DNA from: Acidobacteriota bacterium
GTDB lineage: Bacteria > Acidobacteriota > Thermoanaerobaculia > Multivoradales > JBCCEF01
Direction: 5' to 3'
Assembly: GCA_039028635.1 (NCBI GenBank)
Contig: JBCCHV010000014.1
Coordinates: forward strand, 1-64,000
DNA: 64,000 nucleotides
Below, one piece after another: positions 1 through 9,156 of this stretch (position 1 is the stretch's first letter; the number at the start of each line of letters is the position of its first letter). Under the pieces are notes generated by a model. It worked only from the letters and a program-made list of their open reading frames with translations, ran no database searches and had not been told where the DNA came from. Made by a program: the position numbers and the translations under genes.

Positions 1-1784
1 CGAGCATCCTGCGCCACGGCGAATCCGTCGACTACTGCTACGACCGCTTCGGCCGCGTCACCCGCGATGGCGAGCTCACTTACGGTCACGACGCGAACGG
101 CAACCGAGAGACCATCGGCTATCCTGGAGGCGTGATCGCAAGCTACGACTACGACTTCGCCGACCGGCAGGAGTCACTGTCGGTCGACGACGGCGTGAAT
201 CCCGCGCAGCCGGTCGCGACCGGCGCCTCCTATCGGCCGAGCGGCCCGCTCGAGGAGGTCACCCTCGGCAACGGCCTGGTGGAAACGCGCGGTTCTGACG
301 ATCGCTACTACCCCTTGAGCATCTCCACTGGTGCGCTCTTCACCTGGACCTACGCCACCGATCCCGTCGGCAACATCGCAGCGATCACCGGCGGAAACCT
401 CGGCGATCGCTCCTACGGCTATCAAGCTCCTCAGGATTTCCTCACCAATGCCGTGGGGCCCTGGGGCAGCCTCGGGTGGAGCTACGACCGTCTCGGCAAT
501 CGAGTCTCCGAGACGCGAGACACCGTCACCGACACCTACAGCTACACGCCGAACGCCTGCTCTCTCCCGGACCGTAATTGCCCCGGCAACACGGCCTTGC
601 TCGAGAACATCGCGCTGGGTGCCGGCGGAAGCCGTGACTACAGCTTCGGCCTGGCCGGCCATCTCGAAGAGGTGACCGCTGGAGCCCACCAGGTCCTTTT
701 CGACTCCGATGGCGAAGGTCGCCTGTCGAGCCTGCGCCGCCCGGCGGTCAACCAGGCCGCCGAGATGCTCTACGACGGCCGTAGCTTCCTCCTGAGCGCG
801 ACCGAGATCCCGGCGAAGAACGAGATCTTCAGGGATGGTTTCGAAACCGGCGGTACGGGCTGCTGGAGCGCTCAGGTGGGAAGTGCTGGAGGAACTGGCG
901 GCGCTGGCTGCTTCTCCAACCAAGGCCGAAGAGTGCGGCCGATCTACGACTCCGAGGGCACCGTGCATGTCCTGAGGGCAAGACCGGACGTCAACGGCAC
1001 CGAAGAGTCGACCTTCGTCTTCTACCTCGCCGGTCGTCCGGTGGCCCAGCTCGACCAGGCCAGCAGCTCCTGGAGTTTCTTCACCACCGATCACCTCGGC
1101 ACTCCGATTCTCGTCACCGACGACAGCGGCAACCTACTCTGGCAGGGCGGCTTCGAGCCCTTCGGTAACGACTGGCAAGCCGGCACGGTCGCCGGCGCCA
1201 GCGAGAACGGCGTCTTCTTGAGGCTACCGGGGCAGTGGGTCGACTCGGCATGGGGTGGGGCAAGTGAAGGAGCGAAGGTCTTCTACAACTTGTATCGCTG
1301 GTATGAGAACAGCACGGGAAGGTATGCGAAGGTGGATCCTCTCGGGTTCGAAGGAGGACCGAATCCTTACGTCTACTCACGTGCCAATCCTCTGGCTTCG
1401 CTTGATCCAACCGGGCTCACTTCCTACAGAGGCTTCCCGCCAGACAAGGAGACTGCGATTAAAGACGCCGTCAAAACAGTGAAAGAAAAGCTTGAGGACA
1501 CTTGCTGTGTGGAAGACCCGGACGAACTGTTGCGGAAACTGGAAACCGCAACTCTCATCTACAAACCCGGACTTGATGGCCTGTGCGGAAGGGTTGGTCC
1601 GATTGACTTCTTGCGGCGCCGAATGAAGCTCGGGCCTATTACCTATGAGCCAGGGCGTTGCGGACCTCTTGAGTGCACAGTTCTGCACGAACTCATTCAC
1701 CTCAGAACGATCAGCGAAAACGCAGCATACAAGGCAGAGAAAGACTGCTTCAATTGCGGAACCGGAGCGCCTCCCAATGACTAG
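1..1784 (+). CDS. RHS/YD-repeat polymorphic toxin, 3' part, with C-terminal HExxH domain
   Basis: The gene is cut by the window start: its frame is open from base 3 and already reads YD-repeat sequence (YCYDRFGRVTRDGE), so the GTG at 132 is not the real start. YD repeats lead into the RHS-associated core, ending in GRYAKVDPLGFEGGPNPYVY and ANPLASLDPTGL. The roughly 120 residues after the core are the variable toxin tip. They carry HELIH, the HExxH signature of zinc metallopeptidases, plus several cysteines. A DGFETGGTGCWS linker lies inside the repeats. In this family the core forms a shell that releases the tip, which usually acts on competitors or hosts. The next gene overlaps the stop by 8 bp, as expected for a toxin-immunity pair. 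The family call is firm; the peptidase activity is inferred. Confidence 0.9.
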   Translation, partial: SILRHGESVDYCYDRFGRVTRDGELTYGHDANGNRETIGYPGGVIASYDYDFADRQESLSVDDGVNPAQPVATGASYRPSGPLEEVTLGNGLVETRGSDDRYYPLSISTGALFTWTYATDPVGNIAAITGGNLGDRSYGYQAPQDFLTNAVGPWGSLGWSYDRLGNRVSETRDTVTDTYSYTPNACSLPDRNCPGNTALLENIALGAGGSRDYSFGLAGHLEEVTAGAHQVLFDSDGEGRLSSLRRPAVNQAAEMLYDGRSFLLSATEIPAKNEIFRDGFETGGTGCWSAQVGSAGGTGGAGCFSNQGRRVRPIYDSEGTVHVLRARPDVNGTEESTFVFYLAGRPVAQLDQASSSWSFFTTDHLGTPILVTDDSGNLLWQGGFEPFGNDWQAGTVAGASENGVFLRLPGQWVDSAWGGASEGAKVFYNLYRWYENSTGRYAKVDPLGFEGGPNPYVYSRANPLASLDPTGLTSYRGFPPDKETAIKDAVKTVKEKLEDTCCVEDPDELLRKLETATLIYKPGLDGLCGRVGPIDFLRRRMKLGPITYEPGRCGPLECTVLHELIHLRTISENAAYKAEKDCFNCGTGAPPND

Positions 1785-2196
1785 AGCTGTGCTGATAGCG
1801 TTTCTTTCCTTGAGTTTCGCTTGCATATCGACCGCCGGGAAGTGCCCAAAGTCTTACCTAAAAGTTCCAGTAACTGTGACAGCGCCAGAGGCAGACCTAT
1901 CGGTGCGCTTACGCCCAATCTTTGATGGGTCTACATGGGCGCCTCAAGCGGCTTACCCAATAGATGCGGAGCTTTCAGAGATCCAGATCCGATTCGAAAC
2001 TCACTCGGAAAATCGAGGATTTCGCCACAAATGCAACCGTAGACCCGAGGGCGTAGTAATGGAGATCGTGAAAGACGATCGAGTCGTACGAAGCACAACG
2101 CTCATGGTGCCTCGAGACTTCTTGCGGGGTGGCCGAGGTGACTGGATCGCCAAGTCTACGCTCAGCCTTCCCGATCTCGCTGAGGAGCCACAGTGA
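1777..2196 (+). CDS. Small exported protein, candidate immunity protein for the RHS toxin
   Basis: This 139-residue protein starts at ATG 1777, inside the last codons of the RHS gene, so translation is probably coupled. The N-terminus MTRAVLIAFLSLSFACISTAG is a signal peptide; the cysteine in SFAC is not in a canonical lipobox, so it may be periplasmic rather than lipid-anchored. The remainder is predicted beta-rich, with two further cysteines (KCPKS, HKCNR), and I do not recognise a family. Position directly after an RHS C-terminal toxin domain suggests an immunity protein, and export would fit a toxin that acts in the periplasm. That role is inference from context. GC content appears lower than in the flanking core genes, as is common for RHS tips. 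Confidence 0.6.
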   Translation: MTRAVLIAFLSLSFACISTAGKCPKSYLKVPVTVTAPEADLSVRLRPIFDGSTWAPQAAYPIDAELSEIQIRFETHSENRGFRHKCNRRPEGVVMEIVKDDRVVRSTTLMVPRDFLRGGRGDWIAKSTLSLPDLAEEPQ

Positions 2197-2283
2197 TTCG
2201 ACCTCTGTTCTTCGGCTAAAACTTAACAGGTAGGGTCCCCCTCTCCCGATTCACTCTGCCAGGCTATAGGTCGCCCAAATAAT

Positions 2284-2308
2284 AGTCCTGACCGAGCTCC
2301 TCAGGACT
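2284..2308. terminator. Possible hairpin between convergent genes
   Basis: AGTCCTGA (2284-2291) pairs perfectly with TCAGGACT (2301-2308) across a 9-base loop. It lies between the convergent immunity-like gene and the methyltransferase gene. There is no clear T tract on either side, so a terminator role is weakly supported. Confidence 0.25.
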
Positions 2309-2398
2309 TCCCGTCTAGCTGCGACGCCGCGCCGATCGCTGCCTTGCGCCTCCTACAACCCGAGTCCGTTCGCCAAGGGAGCCGGTGAGAAAACTTGA

Positions 2399-3148
2399 CT
2401 AGAGGTCCAACCGCCCGACCCGCAGATGGAGGGGCCAACGGATGGTCTGGGGTTCTTCGGGGTCGCCCCAGGCGGCGCGCAGGTCATCGGCGATGATCGC
2501 CATCGGGTCTTTCTTTTCGGCGGCGCGGTAGCGAGTGGTGGCGGACCAGGTCTCGAGGTAGCCGAGCAGCCGCTCGAGGGTCCAGTCGGCGCGCATGTCG
2601 ATCTCCGGCACGTCGACCTCGACGAAGGGGAAGGGCACCGTGCGGTAACCGGCCTCGAGAAGGCGCCGCTCCGGCGGCCAGTAGGGCCCGACCACCTGGC
2701 TGTAGTAGCGATTGACGACAGCGTTGACGCGCGGGGAGGCCTGCAGGTTGTTGTAGCACCAGACGGCGATCACGCCATCCGCCGACAGCACCCGCTCGAC
2801 CTCGGCGTAGAAGCTCGGCAGGTCGAGCCAATGGAGCGCTTGGGCGACCGTCACCAGATCGACGGAGGAGTCCTCCAAGGTGGGCTCCTCGGCCGCCACC
2901 GCCCGGTACTCCACCCGCCGATGCTGACTGGCGGAATCGATCTGGCTCTGCGACAGATCGGTCGCCACGACGCGATCGAAGTGCTCGGCGAGAGCCACCG
3001 CCGCCTGTCCACTGCCGGTGGCGCAGTCCCAGGCCAGCCGACACCGGCCCACCAGGCTGGCGAGATGGGTGAACAGCTCCGCCGGATAGCTCGGACGGAA
3101 GCGCGCGTAGCCGTCGGCAACGGCGGAGAAATGATCGGACCGGCTCAT
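2399..3148 (-). CDS. Class I SAM-dependent methyltransferase (type 11)
   Basis: The 249-residue protein has the Rossmann motif I region WDCATGSGQAAVALAEHF followed by VVATDLSQSQ, the acidic end of strand 2 that binds the SAM ribose. VDLVTVAQALHWLD matches motifs II/III of small-molecule methyltransferases of the UbiE/type-11 group. The start is ATG 3148, 24 bp after the argH stop on the same strand, so it is probably the last gene of the argG-argH transcript. The substrate cannot be read from sequence. The C-terminal half, with conserved Trp and Arg residues, resembles trans-aconitate methyltransferase-like proteins, but I would not assign that function. Confidence 0.85.
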   Translation of the reverse strand: MSRSDHFSAVADGYARFRPSYPAELFTHLASLVGRCRLAWDCATGSGQAAVALAEHFDRVVATDLSQSQIDSASQHRRVEYRAVAAEEPTLEDSSVDLVTVAQALHWLDLPSFYAEVERVLSADGVIAVWCYNNLQASPRVNAVVNRYYSQVVGPYWPPERRLLEAGYRTVPFPFVEVDVPEIDMRADWTLERLLGYLETWSATTRYRAAEKKDPMAIIADDLRAAWGDPEEPQTIRWPLHLRVGRLDL

Positions 3149-3172
3149 GCCGGAGGTTCCTCGCGGTGGATC

Positions 3173-4525
3173 TCAGCGCTCCTCTGCGAGAAGGTCCCAA
3201 GCGGCACCCTCGCGTTCCGACGTTGCGCGCAGCCACTCGGCGGCCTCCCGCCGCCGCCTGCGACTGGCATCGAGATCGAGGGCGCCGGGAGCACCGAGGT
3301 GGGTGCGCAAGCGCCAGCTCTCCGCCGGATCACCGGAGACGGCGCCTTCCGGGTCCTGCGCCACCGCTTTGTAGGCGGTGCGGAAAGGCTCGCCCTCGGC
3401 GACCCGCCGGAAGACCTCGTCGGTGGCCCCGATGGAACGCTGGAAGGCGGCGCGGCAGCGCTCGGCATCGACCTCGAGGGTCTCGAGCACCGGTAGCATC
3501 GCCGCCAGCAGGTCGCCGGCGCCCACCATCGCTTCGAGGAAGGGTTCCTTGGTGAGCTGCAGATCACGGTGGTATCCGGAGGACAAAGGACCCGCGATGG
3601 CGGCGATCTCCGCCTGCCGGCTGCGCCAGCGAGCGCTGCCGGCACGCACCAGCTCGAGGACGTCCGGATTGCGCTTTTGGGGCATGATGCTCGAGCCGGT
3701 GGTCACCGCCGTCGCCAGGCGCACAAAGCGCAGCTCGTCGCTGGCGAACCAGATCAGATCCGCCGCCAAGCGCCCCATGTCGAGCACCGGTCCGAGCACC
3801 GCCGCCAGCACCAGAAACTCGCCCTTGCCGCGGTCGTTCTGAACCGCCAGGGTGTTTTCCTGCACCGCCGAGAAGGCGAGCTTGTCGGCCACCGTCTGGC
3901 GCGCCAAGGGCAGCGGCACACCGTAGCCGGCGGCGCTCCCCAAAGGCGAGCGATCGACGTGCTCGTAGGCGGTGCGCAGCCAGGGCAGCGCCGCCAGCAG
4001 ACCCTCGGCATGGGCGGCGAACAGGAAACCCAGGGTCGAAGGCACCGCCTGGCGAGCGTGGGTGTAGCCCGGCACGGAAACCTCGCGATGCTCGTCGGCG
4101 AGCGCGAGCAGGCGATCGGCGAGGCCCAGGACCTGGCCCCCCAGGTCGAGCAGGGCGCGGCGGGCGAACAGGCGGGTGGCGGCGATCACCTGATCGTTGC
4201 GGCTGCGCCCGGTGTGGATGCGTTTGCCGGCCTCGCCGAGGCGCTCGACGAGACGGTTCTCGATTGCCGTGTGGCCATCCTCGTCTTCGAAGCGCACCTC
4301 GAACTCGCCGCTGACGGCCTGCCGGGCGATCACCGCCAGCTCGCGCCGCAGAGCCTCGAACTCGCTCTCCGACAGGATGCCGATCTCGAGCAAGCCGGCG
4401 GCATGGGCGGCGCTCGCCAGAGCATCGAATGGCACCAGTCGGCAATCGAGCTCCGGATCTCGGCCGGTGGTGAAGCGCGCGATGCGCTCGTCCACCGGCT
4501 CGCCGCGATCCCACAGACGGCTCAT
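3173..4525 (-). CDS. argH: Argininosuccinate lyase
   Basis: This cytosolic enzyme splits argininosuccinate into arginine and fumarate, the last step of arginine synthesis. The 450-residue length is normal. Diagnostic motifs are [10 protein letters not shown] near residue 100 and the fumarase/aspartase superfamily signature [12 protein letters not shown], which holds the catalytic serine loop. The ATG at 4525 overlaps the argG stop by 4 bp (ATGA), so the two genes form a coupled argG-argH operon. The last 45 residues are rich in Arg and Glu and less conserved. No other arg genes are present in the window. Confidence 0.96.
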   Translation of the reverse strand: MSRLWDRGEPVDERIARFTTGRDPELDCRLVPFDALASAAHAAGLLEIGILSESEFEALRRELAVIARQAVSGEFEVRFEDEDGHTAIENRLVERLGEAGKRIHTGRSRNDQVIAATRLFARRALLDLGGQVLGLADRLLALADEHREVSVPGYTHARQAVPSTLGFLFAAHAEGLLAALPWLRTAYEHVDRSPLGSAAGYGVPLPLARQTVADKLAFSAVQENTLAVQNDRGKGEFLVLAAVLGPVLDMGRLAADLIWFASDELRFVRLATAVTTGSSIMPQKRNPDVLELVRAGSARWRSRQAEIAAIAGPLSSGYHRDLQLTKEPFLEAMVGAGDLLAAMLPVLETLEVDAERCRAAFQRSIGATDEVFRRVAEGEPFRTAYKAVAQDPEGAVSGDPAESWRLRTHLGAPGALDLDASRRRRREAAEWLRATSEREGAAWDLLAEER

Positions 4526-5757
4526 CGCTCGTCGGCTCCCCCAACGATCACCTGGTGCGCACCGAGGCGCAGGGCGTTGATGCGAATGAAGCCGCGGGCA
4601 TCCTTCTGGTCGTAGCCGCCTTCGACATCCATCGACGACAGGTCCTGGTCGTAGAGGGAGCTCGGGGACTCGCGGCCGAGCACATGAACGCCGCCTTTGT
4701 AGAGGTCGAGGCGCACCTTGCCGTCGATCAATCGCTGGGCCTGGGCGAAGGCGGCCCGGATGAAGTCCATCTCAGGACTGAACCAGAAGCCGTTGTAGAT
4801 CAGCTCCGAGAACTTGGGCGACAGGGAGTCGCGCAGGCGCAGCACCTCGCGATCCATGGCGATGCCCTCGAGATCGCGCAGGGCGTGATGAAGGATTGTG
4901 CCGCCGGGGGTTTCGTAGACGCCACGCGACTTGATGCCGACGAAGCGGTTCTCGACCATGTCGACGCGGCCGACGCCGTGCTCGCCGCCGAGGCGGTTGA
5001 GGGCCACGAACATCTCCAGCGGATCGTCCCAGGCGGCACCCTGGTCGAGGTCCCGCACCGCGACCGGCAGGGCGTCCCGGAACTCGATCTCGAGCCGCGC
5101 CGGCGTCTCCGGAGCGTCGAGGGGTGAGCGGGTAAGGCGGAAGATGTCGTCCGGCGGCGCCAGCAGCGGATCCTCCAGCATGCCCGCCTCGTAGCTCTTG
5201 TGCATCAGGTTCTCGTCCGAGCTGAAGGGCTTCTCCGCCGTCGCCTCCACCGGAATCTGACGTTCGCGGGCGAACTCGAGGAGGTCCGGGCGGCCCTTGA
5301 AGCGCTCCAGGAACGGCCCCTCTTTCCACGGCGAGATGATCTCGAGACGGGGGGCGAGGGCGGCATAGGCGAGCTCGAAACGAACCTGGTCGTTGCCTTT
5401 TCCGGTGGCGCCGTGGGCCACCGCGCCGGCCTTCTCGGCGAGTGCGATCTCGACCTGCCGACGCGCGATCAGAGGGCGCGCCAGGGCCGTGCCCAGCAGG
5501 TAACGATTCTCGTAGATGGCGTTGCCGGCGATGGCCGGATAGATGAACTCGGTGACGAAGTCTCGTCGCAGGTTCTCGACATAGACCTTCGTGGCCCCGG
5601 TGGCCAGGGCGCGCTCGCCCACCTCTTCGAAGTCATCCTGCTGTCCGACATCGGCAACATAGGCGATCACCTCATAGCCACGCTCCTGCAGCACCTTCAG
5701 GATGCAGGCCGTGTCGAGGCCACCGCTGTAAGCGAGAACTACCTTTTTGTCGCTCAT
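4522..5757 (-). CDS. argG: Argininosuccinate synthase
   Basis: It condenses citrulline and aspartate, with ATP, to argininosuccinate. The N-terminus [20 protein letters not shown] contains the SGGLDT PP-loop that binds ATP. The frame stays open upstream to 5883, but the ATG at 5757 is preceded by a GGGAGG ribosome site and gives the family's usual length (411 aa). Further family signatures are [16 protein letters not shown] and [13 protein letters not shown]. It is followed by argH with a 4-bp overlap. The 160 bp upstream separate it from the next minus-strand gene and should hold its promoter. Confidence 0.96.
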   Translation of the reverse strand: MSDKKVVLAYSGGLDTACILKVLQERGYEVIAYVADVGQQDDFEEVGERALATGATKVYVENLRRDFVTEFIYPAIAGNAIYENRYLLGTALARPLIARRQVEIALAEKAGAVAHGATGKGNDQVRFELAYAALAPRLEIISPWKEGPFLERFKGRPDLLEFARERQIPVEATAEKPFSSDENLMHKSYEAGMLEDPLLAPPDDIFRLTRSPLDAPETPARLEIEFRDALPVAVRDLDQGAAWDDPLEMFVALNRLGGEHGVGRVDMVENRFVGIKSRGVYETPGGTILHHALRDLEGIAMDREVLRLRDSLSPKFSELIYNGFWFSPEMDFIRAAFAQAQRLIDGKVRLDLYKGGVHVLGRESPSSLYDQDLSSMDVEGGYDQKDARGFIRINALRLGAHQVIVGGADER

Positions 5758-5916
5758 CGGGCCCTCCCGAGCTGGTTCGTACGGAGGGCCGATCCTAACC
5801 TCTCTCGGGCATAAGACAACCCCCTGAAGAGGGATTGTGGGCAGTCTCAGACTCCCCGGCTGCCCTACCCCCCGGAGGGCCAATTCCGGGAAGCCGCTGA
5901 GCCTCGGATTCGGAGC

Positions 5917-7632
5917 TTACGGAACTTCGGCGACGCTCACCCGAATGCCCCAGGCATCGGGCTGCGCCGGCGGATCCGCGTTCCACTCGCCGTAGGCATG
6001 AGAGTTGTCGGTGCGAAAGTGCACGGCGTAGTTGCCGGCCGGCAAGCGCAAACGCCGCTGGACTCGCCGGTTCTTGGTCGCTCCACCGGCATCGACGGTG
6101 TCTTCGTAGGCCATTTCCCAAACCCGCGCACCGGAGTCGCGGTCTTCGATCCAACCGTAGTCCGCCATGCCCGAACGGGTGCCCTCGCCGAGGGCCGAGA
6201 CGGTGACCTCGGTCTCGCGGACGAGCTCGAAGTCCTGGCTCGAGTGAACGCCGTCCCGCACCCGCTCGACGCGCGCCAAGGGCACCAGCCCGACCGCTTC
6301 CGTGAGACGGCCGAAGAGCTGGCGGTCGAAGTCCGCCGTCGGCGCCATCAGGGTCAGCCCCCAGCGCTCCTGGTCCGCCGGCGGCGCCGCGTTCCAGTCG
6401 GGGTAAGAGTGAGAGCCATCGCTGACGTAGTAGGCGGTGTAGGTGCCGGCGGGCAGGGTCACGACCTCGTCGGCGAGGCGGTTCTTGCGCGCTCCACCGC
6501 CATCGCGAGAGCCCTCATAAGTCATCTCCCACACCTTCTCACCGCTGCCTTGGTCGACGATCCAGCCATAGTCGTACATCTCGCGGCGCGCGCCCTCGCC
6601 GAGAGCGTAGATGCGCAACGCCGTCTCCGAGGACAACTGGAAGGCCAGCTCGCGCTGCTCGCCGTCGCCCACCTCGATCGCCGCCGCCAGGACCTGCTGA
6701 TCGAAGAAGGCCGGAGCATCGAAGGAGGTCGCGTCGACCGCCGTCAGGGTACGCACGGTGAGCCCCCAGTGGGTGGGATCGTGCGGCGGTGCGGCATTCC
6801 ACTCCTGCCAGGAATGGGAGCCATCGGTGGCCACCCCGGCAACATAGCGGCCGGCCGGCAGCTCGAGGCGGCGCAGAGTGGTGCGGTTTTTCTCCGCCCC
6901 ACCGGCCGGCTCGGAGGTATCGCGATCGAGCTGCCACAGCACCTCGCCGCTCTCGGCGTCGGCGATCCAGGCGTAGTCATAGCGCCCGCTGCGGGTGACC
7001 TCGCCAGTCGACCGCACCTCGACCGTCGCGGCCGTCGGCAGGCGGAAGCCGCGCTGCTCGCGATCGCCGTCGCCCAATTGGGCGAGATCGATCAACAGGC
7101 CACGGCGCCGCTCCTCGATCCAGCGCTTCTGCTCGGCGGCCGACACCGCTTCGCCGTCACCGCGCACGACGACCGACACCAACTCGACCTTGGCGCGGTA
7201 GGACTCGAGGCCGGCGAGCATCCGCAAAGCGGTTCCCACCACCGGAATGGCGTCGAGATCGGCCTCCGAATCGGGGGCGGCGGCACCGTAGAGCTCATAG
7301 TCCCCGGCCTCGAGAAAGAGCTCCCGGGTGAGCTCGAAGGCCTTGCGGTCCTTGTCGTCGGCATCGTCTTCGTCGAGCACCCAGACGGCACGACGACTGT
7401 CCGCATCGAGCAGCCAGGCGGCCACCCGCTCGCCGTTGCCGAGGGTGTCCACCGGCCCCCGGGCTGCGATGGTGACGCGACCCGAGCGCTCCAGCCGGAA
7501 CGGCTCTACGATGACGTCGCCGGGCTCGAGGTCCTCGACGCGGCCGAGCTCGGCGGCTCCCAGGGGCAACGCCATGCCCCCTGCCAAGACCAGTCCCAGA
7601 CCTTGAATCCACAGCTTCCGCAAATTGCTCAT
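5917..7632 (-). CDS. Secreted protein with three tandem DYGWI/KNR/SHSY/DWNAAPP repeats
   Basis: The protein starts at ATG 7632 (MSNLRKLW); the frame extends 15 bases further to a TTG at 7647. A signal peptide (GLGLVLAGGMALPLGAA) points to export. Three copies of a unit of about 130 residues follow. Each has D-Y-(A/G)-W-I, then (S)G-x-x-(L/V)-W-(Q/E), a GGA-x-KNR segment, LPAG-x-Y, and (D)-x-SH(S/A)(W/Y)-x-(D/E)WNA-x-PP ending in WG. A degenerate fourth unit (AWLLDADSRRAVWVLDEDD...LEAGDYELYG) lies near the N-terminus. I do not recognise a named family. Periodic Trp, Tyr and Gly with conserved Asp and Asn suggests a beta-sandwich array, perhaps ligand-binding. No catalytic motif is visible. Confidence 0.85.
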   Translation of the reverse strand: MSNLRKLWIQGLGLVLAGGMALPLGAAELGRVEDLEPGDVIVEPFRLERSGRVTIAARGPVDTLGNGERVAAWLLDADSRRAVWVLDEDDADDKDRKAFELTRELFLEAGDYELYGAAAPDSEADLDAIPVVGTALRMLAGLESYRAKVELVSVVVRGDGEAVSAAEQKRWIEERRRGLLIDLAQLGDGDREQRGFRLPTAATVEVRSTGEVTRSGRYDYAWIADAESGEVLWQLDRDTSEPAGGAEKNRTTLRRLELPAGRYVAGVATDGSHSWQEWNAAPPHDPTHWGLTVRTLTAVDATSFDAPAFFDQQVLAAAIEVGDGEQRELAFQLSSETALRIYALGEGARREMYDYGWIVDQGSGEKVWEMTYEGSRDGGGARKNRLADEVVTLPAGTYTAYYVSDGSHSYPDWNAAPPADQERWGLTLMAPTADFDRQLFGRLTEAVGLVPLARVERVRDGVHSSQDFELVRETEVTVSALGEGTRSGMADYGWIEDRDSGARVWEMAYEDTVDAGGATKNRRVQRRLRLPAGNYAVHFRTDNSHAYGEWNADPPAQPDAWGIRVSVAEVP

Positions 7633-7738
7633 AGTCGCGATCCCCAAAGGCGTTCGACGCCGGCTTGTCTTCGGATGGACGGACGAAATCCGTCCCTGCC
7701 CGCACTACGCAGGCCGGCCAATCCGTGTTTCAGGCGGG

Positions 7739-8125
7739 CTAGTTGACGGCGTTGGGTGCCGCCAGCGTGAAGCGACCGATCTCGGCCTCGAAGGACTCCT
7801 CCGACGAGATCTCCATCCAGTAGCTCCCCTCCATCCAGCCGACGGCCGTTTCCAGGGGACAAAAGGACGAGTACTCGAAGCTCTCGCCCGGCTCGAGGGT
7901 CGGCTGTTGCCCCACCACGCCGGCGCCCTCGACGACCTGCTGGCGACCCTCGCCGTCGGTAATCACCCAGCGACGGCTGATCAGGCGGACGGTCTGATCG
8001 CCCAGGTTGCTGATGCGCACGCGATAGGAGAACAGGAACTGCTCCGGCGGTTTGCTGTGGTCCGGCTCGAAGCTCGCCTCGACCTCGATGCGGATGCCCT
8101 GGGTGACGGTATCGCTCATGTCCAT
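7739..8125 (-). CDS. apaG: ApaG-domain protein
   Basis: This is a single-domain protein of about 126 residues with an immunoglobulin-like fold. Visible family motifs are FLFSYRVRISNLG, VRLISRRWVITDGEG, VVGQQPTLEPGESFEYSS and WMEGSYWME. ApaG homologues are linked to Co2+/Mg2+ resistance in enterobacteria; the biochemical role is unsettled. The start could be ATG 8125 (MDMSD) or ATG 8119 (MSD); neither has a strong ribosome site. It is divergent from the ABC transporter operon, with about 110 bp between them. Confidence 0.93.
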   Translation of the reverse strand: MDMSDTVTQGIRIEVEASFEPDHSKPPEQFLFSYRVRISNLGDQTVRLISRRWVITDGEGRQQVVEGAGVVGQQPTLEPGESFEYSSFCPLETAVGWMEGSYWMEISSEESFEAEIGRFTLAAPNAVN

Positions 8126-8232
8126 CAGCGTTTATCACAGGCTCATGACAATTGTCATGGTGGATCGATGACAGAGCGCACTGTCGCGGCCCCCCGAGCG
8201 ACGCCAAACTGCCAGGCGAAAGGAGAGAAGTC

Positions 8233-9156
8233 ATGAGCTCGAATTCCAACTCACCGGTCGCCCACTTGCAGGGCGCCGTCAAGCAATACGGCCGCGTCAC
8301 CGCCCTCGACGGTGTCGACTTCGCCACCCACGGCGGCGAGGTCGTCGCCCTGCTGGGGCCCAACGGCGCCGGCAAAACCACCCTCGTCGGACTCCTGCTC
8401 GGACTGCTGTCGCCGGACGCCGGCACCGCCGAGCTCTTCGGCCGGCGACCGAACAGCCTGGCGGCACGTCGCCGGGTCGGCGCCATGCTGCAAATTTCCG
8501 GCGTTCCCGAGACGCTGCGGGTCGAGGAGCACATCCGGCTGTTCTCGAGCTACTACCCGCGGCCTCTGCCGCTCACCGAAGTGCTCGCGCTGGCCGGCCT
8601 CGAAGAGCTCCGGCGGCGGCCCTTCGGCAAGCTCTCCGGCGGCGAGCGCCAGCGCCTGCTCTTCGCCCTCGCCATCTGCGGCAATCCCGACCTGCTCTTC
8701 CTCGACGAGCCGACGGTCGGCCTCGACGTCGCCAGCCGGCGGGCTCTCTGGGAGCGCATCGCGCAGTTCGCCCGCGAAGGCCGCTCGGTCATCCTGACCA
8801 CCCACTACCTGGAGGAGGCGGACGCCCTCGCGGATCGCGTGCTGGTGCTCGATCGCGGCCGCATCCGGGCCGCCGGCACTTCCCAGGAGATCAAAGCCCA
8901 GGTGGGCGGCAAAACCATCCGCTGCCACACCCACCTCGACGACGGCACTCTGCGCGCGCTACCGGGAGTGCAGCGCCTGCAACGCACCGCCGAGCCCCAC
9001 GACCCGCGGGTCGAGCTGACGGTGCAAAACGCCGAACAGACCCTCCGGGCTCTGCTCGAGCGGGATCCCGACCTCAGCCACCTCGAGGTCCGCAGCGCCG
9101 CCCTCGAAGACGCATTCCTGGCCCTTCTCGAGGGCCGTGAGGAGAAAGCCGCATGA
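8233..9156 (+). CDS. ABC transporter ATP-binding protein
   Basis: The 307-residue ATPase has Walker A (GPNGAGKTT), the ABC signature (LSGGERQR), Walker B (LLFLDEPTVGLD) and the H-loop (LTTHYLEEADALADRV), all intact. The frame is open from 8152, but ATG 8233 follows a clear AAAGGAGAG ribosome site and gives the normal N-terminus. A C-terminal extension after GTSQEIKAQ of about 80 residues is typical of drug/lipid export ATPases of the CcmA/DrrA type. Its stop overlaps the permease start by 4 bp. It is the first gene of a five-gene operon ending in a two-component system, so the exporter is likely controlled by, or signals to, that system. Confidence 0.93.
   Translation: MSSNSNSPVAHLQGAVKQYGRVTALDGVDFATHGGEVVALLGPNGAGKTTLVGLLLGLLSPDAGTAELFGRRPNSLAARRRVGAMLQISGVPETLRVEEHIRLFSSYYPRPLPLTEVLALAGLEELRRRPFGKLSGGERQRLLFALAICGNPDLLFLDEPTVGLDVASRRALWERIAQFAREGRSVILTTHYLEEADALADRVLVLDRGRIRAAGTSQEIKAQVGGKTIRCHTHLDDGTLRALPGVQRLQRTAEPHDPRVELTVQNAEQTLRALLERDPDLSHLEVRSAALEDAFLALLEGREEKAA

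Noticed and set aside
5998-7746. 582-codon plus-strand frame opposite the repeat protein
   Set aside because: Composition is low-complexity Arg/Gly/His, no ribosome site, and the minus strand has a clear signal peptide and repeats.
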